Assembly: GCF_000006565.2 (NCBI RefSeq)
Contig: NC_031477.1
Coordinates: 4,904,214 to 4,968,213 of the forward strand
DNA from: Toxoplasma gondii ME49
Lineage: Eukaryota; Apicomplexa; Conoidasida; Eucoccidiorida; Sarcocystidae
Direction of reading: 5' to 3'
Length of the DNA stretch: 64,000 bases
A program made the translations under genes and the position numbers. The notes under the pieces are model-generated. The model had not been told where the DNA came from, ran no database searches, and saw only the letters and a program-made list of their open reading frames with translations. Below, piece after piece: positions 39,101 to 48,600 of this stretch; within the stretch, counting starts at the first letter, position 1; every line of letters begins with the position of its first letter.

Positions 39101-42100
39101 ACTTGAGTATCCTGAGTTTGCATTTGGCGACGTGTCGCAAGAAAATATTTTTTCGGGCGTCGCTTGGACGCGTGAGGATCTTCCGCTTGTAGGCTTGACG
39201 TGGACAGAACCAGCGGAAAGAGCGTACGCAGAGATATTTAAGGTTCCATCGACTCGTGAATCGCCATCGGAACCGTCGGAACCACGGCGTATGCTGGTGC
39301 AGGAGAGGGAAGAAATCCAGCATGTCAAAATGCTGAATGCGGGTGACGGAGCAGCCCCTGTCAGGGCACACATTGAACGCAGTGGTGACTTCAGTGACCG
39401 CTGTTTTTGGTTGAGACAACCCAGCCGCTTAAAACGATCTCTGAGTGGAAACAATCCTTCCGTCAACTACGAGCCGTCATGCAGCAGGAAGTGGCTACAG
39501 AGGCATGAACAGACTCTTTCCTGCTGCCACAGTGAGACTGACGGCGGGGCTCTTGATTTCACTTCGGGCAACGGCAGTCACTGTCACCGTAGTTCTTTTC
39601 AGAGTTTGCCAGGCTGGCGTTTGACCAAGAACTTCAGCAGGGTTTCTCACGTTTCTGACCAGAGACTAGAAGACTCTGCAATTAATGTCAACGTCAGTGG
39701 CAAGCTGGTATCGAAGCCAGAGAGTATGTGCTGGGCGCAAATGACAGGTGGCACACTCGACTGCCTGGAAGGCCTCCACATCATCAATCAAATCGGTGAT
39801 GGCAGTGACGAGGAAGAGGGGGACTCAGTCCACTCACAAAATTCAATGGAGGAGGACTGCGTTTGTTTGCTCCCAGTCGTACCTCTTGAATTCGCTGATG
39901 CTGGCCAGCACAGCAGCACCCCCGCTCGACCCTCTGTGGATTACAGAGCACCGAGACGGTATAGTCTGCCCGCATCTTCGCAGTATGGGCGACTCAAGAG
40001 TCTCGTGCATCCACGGTCAGCGGTGCCCTCGTCCGAGACAGCTTGCAGCTCACTCCGTCGAGCACCAGATGAGCCTCAAACGATCACAGGATGTTCAGAT
40101 GGTCGTTGTCATGTGGACGAAATGCTTGCAGCGAACGAACCCTCTAACGAGGTTCTCCGGCTCGAACATTTCTTCTACTTTATGAGTTACGAAGACGCAA
40201 GGCTGTTGTTTGCTACGATCGATTACGATGGTGAGCAAGGGGATTGAGGCGTCACTGCAATATACCAGCTTCGGAATTAGACCACCGCACTCTCAAGCTC
40301 GCACAGACGACACCACCTATTGTAGGGGAGGACCTAAAGGGATGTGATAAGATCGATTGACCAGCTCTGCGGGATTCAGACGCCACCAACACAGATTGGA
40401 AAACGTCATGCAACTTTTCAAGTATGATTATTCCTCCCAGGACAGGGTTTCGTAACGCGCGAGCAGTTTACGCGGTCCCTTCAGGATCTTCATCGGGATG
40501 TCTGGCGATACCGCGCTGCTGATGAAGTGAGTGAATGTGGCTGACAGTCTTCTACGCTGTAGCATCATTTGAGTAAAGGGTTTTCCCTTTATTGCATCAG
40601 ATGCACGGGAATCGACTACGTCGCCATTTGTCTTGAAGACGGCAGCGGGCGCAGCTCCGTGGTAATACTACCCCTCGTTACACAACTAGCCGTCTGAGTC
40701 TTGTAGTTGTCAATGGTCGATGCCCTTGACGGGGCAAATGCACAGTGTGGGTGTCTGCTAAATATCAGTGAGCCGGGTTCCATGTCCGAAGAGCATGAAT
40801 AATCAGAGTATTCCGGTGGGGCCTCCTAAGCAGAGTCATACCGATGCGAACTTGAATAGCGTGCTGTAGGCATTTGTCATCCATGCGTGTTTCACTGTCT
40901 CTACCATGCCCTACTTCTGATTGATACTGGGTATGCTTTAGGTGAATTCGCAAATTCTCCATCGCATCCACCTCTTGCTTGCTTTGATCACGGCTCCAGC
41001 GGCTTGCCTTCTGGCATTGTTCCTGTTCCAAACGTTTTTGACCTTCTGCGTCGCTGCTGCTGTGGCTATCATTTACCTAGCCACCATCGCATTCGCCGGT
41101 ATGTTTTACCATAGACCTTTAATACAGATCACTTCTGCTTCATATCTTGACACGTTATTTCCTCCATTGTCGCTGTTGCGGTGTTGGCTACGCTACTGGG
41201 CGGCGGTCTCGCTAGCGATGAACGCCGGGAGTGACTTCATAAAATTGGCGCCATCAAAGCATGCGTAAAAGACGACACGTTATTTTCATGGTGACGCCTT
41301 TTCGAAGCTTTTGTTTTGTGTGACTGTGCTGACAAATTCGCCTGACTCAGCTGTGAATGTTTCGCGCTCCATAACTTGCTGGCAATGGACGAGTAGCTCG
41401 CAATGAACAATAACGGAACAGGAAACTCCAGGAGGAAACGTTGTGCTCTTTCCCGTGTCCTCAGCCCCTCGTGTGTACCGCTTCACAGCTGTATGGCATT
41501 TTCTTGGGTTGCAACATCCAATTGATCTTGGTGATTTCGTGGAGCTCCTCCTTCCAGCTGGAAACGAGGCTTCTTCGTCTGCTTCCCGAACTGCTGCCGC
41601 GGCGGCGGAGGTTGCCGCCGCCGCCGCAGCAGCCGCTACAGCGAGTGTCGCAGTCTCCCGTGAAGGCAAGAAGTGTCCTGACGATCTGGAGACCGGCGCT
41701 GGAGGACATGAAAGGGCCATGTACGTGGACGGAGAGAATGGTGATGAACAGCCCGGCATGGCTTGCATCGCGGCTGCACCTACTGCAGTCTTTCGGGGTC
41801 GATGTGTAAAGATTGGCCTACGAGAAGTTGTTCTGCGCACGCTTGAAGAAAACCGTGAAGTTGTAGGTATATGAGCAACTTGCGACATATCGTTAGACGT
41901 CTAAGGGGTGCCGTCTTTCAGCCAAACAAAGGAATTCGAATATCGGGCGCTATATGTCGAAACGAGCCCCGAACGCGCTGGGGTGGCGAGGGCCTGGCAT
42001 CGGCCTTTCGTCAACAGATTTAGCCGTTTCTTGCGTTCAGGACGGTCAAATTCATCCGAACACCTGTCTTGGTCTGCCTGCAGCTTCGTCTACCTACGGT

Positions 42101-42773
42101 GGATGTGGCTCGTTGCCGAGTGCGTAATTTCTCCCGATCTGCATCACCAGCACATGTGTCACTGCAGCTGCATGTTTTTGGGCGGCCGGGTCACCCAGCG
42201 AACGTGTCCCTTCTCGCACAACTCCAGGTAAAAGTCGGGGAGGCAAAGGGGAGCCATAGTTGGGCAAAAAGACATATTAGTTCTCACTGGTGGTCCAGCA
42301 CCCCAGCCAGAGCCCCTCCTGTAACTATGAATGGCCATATCTTGCCCGCTGCAGGAAGGATCTAAGCTGTGCAACGCTGGAAGTTGAGGTACCCGCACCG
42401 AGTGAAAAGTGTATTATACTCAACACGTCTCTCAGCAGATAATCGACTCAATAGGCAATCACTGCGGCTTTAAAACGTCAAATATCTCTCTAGAGTATCC
42501 GAGTCCCCCCGATACGTCAAGAGTGTAGACCACCGATTTGCTGTCGGAGATCATGGGCTCACGAATGCTATGATTGTACCTGTGAATCATGATGGACACT
42601 ATACATTCCTGCAGCTGTTCCTTGACCGGGCAGGGACCGCTGTGCCGCTAACTCCTGCACGGGCAAATTCACTGGTGACGTATCGGGCGAAACAATATTT
42701 TGCTTCGGAGAGAGTTACGGAATACACCATGTTTGACGACAAAGATCGGCTGGTGAACCCTGCGCCGGTGTGA
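27189..42773 (+). CDS. Giant MscS-family mechanosensitive ion channel with EF-hand (about 3,700 aa)
   Basis: Likely exons: 27189-27228, 27637-29448, 29534-29849, 30611-30750, 30938-31024 (or 31045), 31215-31390, 31756-31876, 32088-37615, 37844-38497, 38628-40230, 40441-40526, 40942-41098, 41465-41862, 42084-42227, and a last exon to TGA 42773. All junctions from 29448 to 42227 match in phase; the 37615/37844 pair is the least certain. Order of parts: Ala/Gln-rich N-terminus, membrane exons (29.8-32.2 kb), very long Ser-rich insertion, EF-hand-like segment (DYDGQGFVTREQF), linker VNSQILHRIHLLL, pore-region helices, then HPIDLGDFVEL and VRNFSRS of the MscS beta domain. This order matches plant MSL channels, which open under membrane tension to release ions. 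The ATG at 27189 is a guess; the first in-frame ATG of the big exon is 27900. The extreme C-terminus is unresolved. Location in the cell is unknown. Confidence 0.72.
28290..28600 (+). repeat. Ala/Glu-rich and poly-Ala coding repeats in channel N-terminus
   Basis: Degenerate GCN and GAR codons encode some 100 residues of alternating Ala and Glu-Ala, ending in a run of 13 alanines before YGGISS. A second Ala-rich block with a Gln-rich coil lies at about 29090-29240. Such tracts expand by replication slippage; here they precede the first membrane segment and should be cytosolic or disordered. Confidence 0.8.
30611..32220 (+). other. N-terminal membrane segments of the MscS-like channel
   Basis: Five short exons encode hydrophobic stretches. 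30611-30750 gives two adjacent helices (one contains LLALPIYFWALALAAMLLL). 31215-31390 gives two more, with a VFWW turn between them. 31756-31876 gives one (FILHSVSFLVLY), and the start of the long exon at 32088 gives one or two (QLVLSLIFLHLL and nearby). Plant MSL channels have about five helices ahead of the pore helix, so the count fits. The intron after 30750 begins GC rather than GT. Confidence 0.65.
31012..31053 (+). repeat. 21-bp tandem repeat duplicating a splice donor
   Basis: Two perfect copies of a 21-base unit (31012-31032 and 31033-31053) each contain the donor T|GTAAGT. Exon 30938-31024 could therefore also end at 31045. Both choices keep the phase, so the two proteins would differ by seven residues. 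Confidence 0.85.
32300..40130 (+). other. Inserted low-complexity region of the MscS-like channel (about 2,500 aa)
   Basis: Between the N-terminal helices and the EF-hand-like exon, three exons (32088-37615, 37844-38497, 38628-40230) encode Ser/Thr/Arg/Asp-rich sequence with no domain I recognise, probably disordered and rich in phosphorylation sites. One block at about 35715-35875 is less biased, with aromatic and hydrophobic residues (FTLYRMHCFLRFQRH and then LHYAAISLFDELLQ), and may be a conserved folded island. In plant MSL channels the equivalent loop is only a few hundred residues. Confidence 0.6.
40140..40526 (+). other. EF-hand-like segment of the MscS-like channel
   Basis: The end of exon 38628-40230 plus exon 40441-40526 encode MSYEDARLLFATIDYDG|QGFVTREQF and a charged helix. 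The loop has the acidic positions and central Gly-hydrophobic pair of an EF-hand (D-x-D-G-x-G-x-V). It sits just before the pore linker, as in plant MSL8/MSL10-type proteins, where a degenerate EF-hand-like region occupies the same place. Calcium binding here is inference. Confidence 0.65.
40942..42227 (+). other. Pore helices and MscS beta domain exons
   Basis: Exon 40942-41098 encodes a linker and two hydrophobic helices (LLLALITAPAACLLALFLFQ and an Ala-rich TM3-like helix). Exon 41465-41862 has WHFLGLQHPIDLGDFVELL, matching the HPFDVGD signature of MscS-family beta domains. It then has an Ala-rich insert and VKIGLREVVLRTLEENREV. Exon 42084-42227 supplies RVRNFSRSASP and a final helix ending LLAQLQ before a GTAAAA donor. 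Spacing between NREV and NFSRS equals that in plant MSL channels. Confidence 0.72.
42436..42773 (+). other. C-terminal exon of the MscS-like channel, frame unresolved
   Basis: Sequence after the acceptor CTCTCAGCAG (42427-42438) is open in the phase expected from the upstream donor and reads as a plausible helix (IIDSIGNHCGFK). It hits TAG near 42526. A second frame, open from 42474 and reading ESPRYVKSVDHRFAVG and onwards to TGA at 42773, looks like the MscS C-terminal region. The switch needs either a weak alternative acceptor (42503 or 42521) or a one-base difference in the assembly. Confidence 0.4.
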
Positions 42774-44917
42774 CTTTACTGAACGTTGTTGCACCTCGTT
42801 CTTGATGGTTGGGACAACGCACACTACTAGTGCTGGTTTACTCTCTCCATTATTTGCGGCTTCAGAACTGTGTAGTAACAACGGGAGGTGAACGCTGCAC
42901 CCGTATTGCGCACATTGACGTCATGACGAATCTACCACCAGATTAATGGGAAGCACTGAAGTCAATTTGATAGCGCCAGTATTAAGAGAAATTCCGCCAT
43001 CCGACTGAGGCCGATGACCCGGTTTCGTGCTGCACTCTGAGTTGTTACCAAAGCAACCGAGATCCTCAAGGTATCTAGTCCACGGTATCCGCTCGCTTAC
43101 AGTTACCCAAGTGTGTTCTGGGACACGTTAAGCCCTTCGAAAACGAGTACTGTTGTGTTGTGGCACTGCCTTGGGAGCCCCTTCGCACCACATTTCCAGG
43201 GCAAACAGAGCTGTAAACATCATGTGGAAATGTCTCTTCCACTTCAACTCAGCGAGCGCTCGTAGCCTTCTGCGAGTTGCACCCCGAAGACTGGCGTCTC
43301 CCTCTTCCATTGGCAGCAGTGCGGGCCAAGCGCAGCGTTCCCGGAGGTGGCTTTCTGGTGAGCGGTTGGCGTCAACATTAGTATCATTGACTTTAGCGCC
43401 GTCATGTAGCATGCCGTGTCTCAAATTTGCAACCGCAGAACCCAATTACGTCATAGTCACCCCGTGAGACCAGTAGCTACCACGCCATCAGTCGCACGCA
43501 GTAGCTCTTCGGGCACAACTATACACGGGTGACCGGCTCCACTTCTCTTTTGCTCTCCCTAGCTTTCGTACGTGACAGGTTGAAGTGAATCTCTCGCACC
43601 GCTTATCTTGGGACCATGTGACGAGGATTCGGCGAGCGCGGCAAATCGTGTGCTGGTAAGTAGGAAGTGGCGTACTCTGCAGGCGTCTCGTTGACACAAA
43701 TGTGCATGAAGATGAGTCATCATCATGATTGTGAGGTAGCTACATGCCAGTCACTCGGATGTCTCTGGCACTGGCGGTACGAACGGTGTTTCCTATTTGA
43801 CTATCATCTTCCCGATCGGCACATCGAGAAACGTTCTAGCAGAATGGTGGTGCCTTGTTTTTGTGGGCAACGACGTATGTGTGTATTCTGGGAGGCCATC
43901 CCCGCCGTATGGACCGACGCGAATTTGAGTTTGCGCCTATCCAAATTCGTTACCTACAGGACTCTATCTCAACTATTTGGTACCAGTGTTGAACTTTTAC
44001 CCAATACAGCTCCACAGATGCAGGCCATGATGATGGCCGCGAACGACTGCCCCGTCAGCAGTATAACGTCTTCTACAAGCAGGGGAGGCCGATGAGGACT
44101 GTTCTAATCTGAGGAAGTTCAGGAAGAACGAGGGGTTTTCGCCCAGACAGTGAAAACTGAAGAGAGCGGTTATGAATTTTTTGAGTTTCTTCTACTACAG
44201 ATGTTTGAGACCGCGCCACGCCAAAAGAGAACTGTTGCGGCATGGGCAACATAAAAAAAATCTACAACCCATGTAAACCTGCAAAACAACTGGGTACACA
44301 GGTACCGCTTAGCGAGCCCATTGACTGGAAACACGCCTCACGGTGACGTATGAGTTTTCGATGGGTGCGTTCTGGTCATGGTGCATCAATGTGATTACGC
44401 GAGTGTACAATGCGGTATCTTCGCATGCAGTGATGGGCGCTCTCACGATACCAGATTCTTTCGCGAAACTCACAACGCGGTGCACAGCTAAGACCCGACG
44501 ACAACCTGGTGTTTTTCCCTTTACACGTGGATTAATACCACTGGACACATAAATAGATTAAACCAGAATTGTCGACCTAGAAGCAACACAGCAGATCCTC
44601 GTTTCGGCACTGACTTGCAATTCTACCAACTACATTGACTAACACTCAACCAGTTCAGTTCACTTCAGCAGAATATATGCACTTTCTGTGTTCATTTGCG
44701 TTAGACACTGCGACACCGACCTGTTTGACCCGTTATTTCCGCACGCCCTAAAAACGTAACATTCTTGCCACGCTCGTCACGCATGGGCGCAGCCTCAAGT
44801 TTCATCCTGCCACTCGGCTTTGCCAGTCTTTCTTTCGATTGATATCTCTGTCGGCAAGCAGTGGCCTCCTACGACCACAGGATGAATAGGCCTTCGGATC
44901 CAGCTTCACCGTTGCCT
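42774..44917. other. Downstream of the channel; possible extra exons
   Basis: Open segments on the plus strand at about 43205-43360 (ending at a GTGAGC donor) and 43961-44095 (after a CTACAG acceptor, reading QLFGTSVELLP) could be further 3' exons of the channel; the latter resembles the last strand of plant MSL proteins. I could not connect them in phase. The rest, including 44.1-44.9 kb, shows nothing. Confidence 0.3.
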
Positions 44918-45653
44918 TCAAAAAGATACCTTCAGGTCAAGTTCCTGCAGAAGGTTTGACCTTTCCTCACTCCTCACATTCCGAAGTGAGCTTGCAGTAG
45001 CATGTAAAGAAACACCGTTTCCTGATTTGTTGGCATGACATTCTGGTAGTAAACTCTTGTCGATATCCCCAACTGCGTTGCCAGCCAGTAATGCCACGCA
45101 TCGACTCACACGTTCATCACTCGGTGACTCGTCGCGGGGTGCGCCAGCCTCCCGCGGTCTGCAACCATATTGGCGGCCACTTCCACGGCTTTTCTCGCAG
45201 TTCTCTCCGTCATGTAGAGCTTCAGCACAGTGTACAGGCGTCTCACATAGCATGCTTTTATCTGACCGTACAATCGTCTTCTTCGCCTTATCCTCGAGCA
45301 CCCCATTCCCCTCCTGCGGACGTTGCACCGACCGGGTATTCTTTTCTACGCCTGCATCTGGTGTTCCTAAAGTGATAACTGAATGATTCTTTACCTCGTC
45401 AAATATACACCAGCCACCCACCCGCTCCTTGCTTGGGCCTTGATTTTGTTCTAGTAACCCTTTCAACTCGCCGGCTGCGGGAAAGAGCGCGTCGCGCCTA
45501 GATGGGACGATGGGCTTCGCAACCACTTCAGAACTTCCCATTCCCTTCTCTGCTGCAGCAGCTCTAGCGACTGCCGCTTCAGATGCTGCAGCCCCGCGAT
45601 ACCCTGCACAGACGCGCGCCTCAGCGGCGGCAGCTGCTTGATGCTGAAGCTGT
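44918..45653 (-). other. C-terminal exon of the unknown membrane-protein gene
   Basis: The acceptor TTTCACAG gives an exon in phase 2 that stays open for 245 codons to a stop at 44918. It begins QLQHQAAAAAEAR, continues with two more Ala-rich runs, then a polar, mostly disordered tail with scattered cysteines. The opposite strand is also open over 45057-45386 but with shadow-like composition. Confidence 0.5.
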
Positions 45654-48600
45654 CTGTGAAACGGTAGCAAGCGTGAGAAACAGTTGTGGAACTTCAAAGG
45701 CAGTACAGTGTGCTGAGGGATAGACGAAGCACGGTAGGGGCCGATAGCGTAGCGGTGTAGTCGTCGGAGCTGGAGGTCCCAAATTGGCACCGCGGAAAGA
45801 CACATCGCAACAACAGAAACAGCATGGCATGAATTAGCTCAAGTACTGACATACTGGAGATGCATGGTTCTACCAATCATGAGAACCATGATCGGCACTT
45901 CCTCAAACCACCACACAGCTGGTACCCCCGTTGAGAGCTTTGCCACACCAGCTGGCTGGCATATCCTGCCTCCTTTTTCTTTCCTTCACACAACAGGCTG
46001 ATAGCAAACACACCGAACTAGAGCTGTGCGATGTGCAACGCGACTTCTTCATTTGCCCAACCATTTGCCTACAGCCTACCGAAGTGGTATCTTTTCTCGT
46101 GCATACCTTGAGGCCAACACTGCTCATGAGTGTCCGCAGGTCCATGCCTGGACGTTCCACAACATGGAGCTGAACGTAATACACACGAAACAGACACACC
46201 TGACAGCTCAGCACATCGCTGAACATCCCAAACTACAAGCATGCAACCAGAAGTCACTGTGCAGTAAGGAAACCACAAGCAGGGTTCTAATGCAGCGAGT
46301 ATCTTCTTATCTCGATTTCAATTTCCAATAAAGAACCACATGAAGGTGCACCACATCTCTCCGTGATTTCCCTCGTCGAGGCCTTCTGTGGTAATACGAC
46401 TGAAACATACACTTTAGTTTATGCCCTACGTTGTCAAAACTCAGTATCCCTTTAAGTCAACGCACAATCGTATGCTGACAACAAGACTTGGTGGCTAGAC
46501 ACAGACAACGCACAAGCTAAAACACAGGCACGAACAAGTCGCAGCCAAATATGAGACTGCCTCAACTGACGAAATTCAGTAAGTGATGCAACATAATCTC
46601 CAGTTTCACTTTACCCGCAACCACGCGGCATTGTGCCACGCCTTTAGTAGCTCGACCTGCCAGTGAACCACAACACACACAAGCCAGTGTCTTACTCATC
46701 ATTACCATTCATCGCCACCATATAGTATTATCCCCAGTCTCCCAATTGTGTAAGAAGCCGCCATCTCAACGCTCACGCGAGAACCTGCCAATCCGCCGAA
46801 TGGGCTACAACAGATCAACGTGGCCTGAAAGTCGCAGGTGCTTCTCGACTGACCCGAGCCAAAGCGTCACACGAGTTATGTGGCTTTGGTGGGACTCGAG
46901 GAAGGCATTCATTACACAGCGGAATGCACAGATACAGTGAACAACCGTGGGCACCACATCCAACAGATGCACAACGCGTCTAGAAGCTTGCTAATACAAC
47001 AGCAAAAGTCGGTGATGCGACTCGAGAGAGAGCATGCGGCAGGACGTCAGAGGGAAAACGGAAACGAGGGCTATCCGAGTCGGAGGCTCGGTGTAAAACC
47101 TGCACGATGACCCTGCAACAGGCAGTCAACCATGTGCTGGTGCTGGAGCAAGTAGAGCCGCGTCGTCGTCGTTTTAACCCGTCTCAGAGTGTTCCACCTC
47201 TATCCTGACCCTCTGTACGGAATTACATAAACGTTTTTCTGAGTCGGTGACCTGCGCGCTCAAGCTGCTTTCGAAACGCATCCATTGGTTTACCCGCTTG
47301 CTTCAGAACGCTTACCCAGACCGGGCCGAAGTCAAAACCACCACAGGAGACGCCGCAGCGCCAATTTTCCCAAACTCGATAGCTCGGCAGGATCCCAGAG
47401 ACGCGCACGTCGAACACCTGCGGGCGCGGAACAGTGAGCAGGATTTCTTCACACGTACGCCGCACTAGCGGGCAAACTTGCCTACAGGATTCTACATTGT
47501 GCTACCATACAAGGTTGCGAATACATCCTGTGAAAGGCACTACCACATGCGGTCGCGAAAGATCACTGTATGTGCCCAGTGGAGTCCAGTGGAGTTGGTG
47601 GCACCGGCTGTGAACGGTGTATGTGTCACATCAACCGTATTCGGTCTCGCCTTCGCGTTGTATGGATCTCCGTTCTAACTCACGGATTGAACGCGGTTCT
47701 CTGGTTTCTGCACAGCGTGAGCAAAATCGCCGTCGTTTGTCAGAAGCACGAATCCATCCGCCTCTACAGGAAGTGGCCGCTGTTCCATTCAGACAGAAAG
47801 CACACCTGCCAAGAAAGGTTTGATCTACTCTAAAAGTGATAATTCCACCACCAATGCTCCTATCTACAACACACCGGCAAAAATGTTTCGAGCAAACGGG
47901 TCAAGCAGAGACCGGACTGCCAGGTGCCAGCAAAGGCATAGAACAGTATGGGGCCTCACGCACGGCGAGTATCGAAACTGTTACTCGGCCACTTATGAAC
48001 ATGATTCGGGACGCATATTGATTGCTGACCATGTCTACTTAACATGTGTGTCTGAACAATTGGCCCGTATCCTGCAACCACCCCTTGAAAACTACCATGT
48101 CATCCACCTAGTTTCACATATTCACTTCTTTCTATCTTCCGTCGTCCATCGCAAACTCTTCGCAGGTTTCGTGGGTCCCCTGAAATTTCGGTGTACCAAC
48201 GGGCAATAATGCTGCTCCACCACTCGTTCTCAAAACCACGTTCCGTTTGAGAGCCACTGCAAGCATCACCTTGAGTCGCATGGAAACTTACCACCACAAT
48301 CAGGTGTCTAGGCAGCTCCGCGAGAACAGGTTGAGTATCGTATTGAAGGCGTGTGCTCAGGCGAAAGCGACGATCAACAAACTGCTCGAGTGAATCTGCA
48401 TACTCCTTGTCGGACGCATTGGAGACCACATCATTTCCTCCGTCGCCTACTGGGGTGCGACAACGCAACTCCACCGACTGGGCTCTGTAAGCATGCCCGC
48501 ACTGCCGCTCGCCACATATTTCGGCGCCTCTTGTCTGTTTTGCTGTGCTGACACACTCTCCAAGTGAATTCTGCGCTGAATAACTGTCCTGCTCGGAGGT

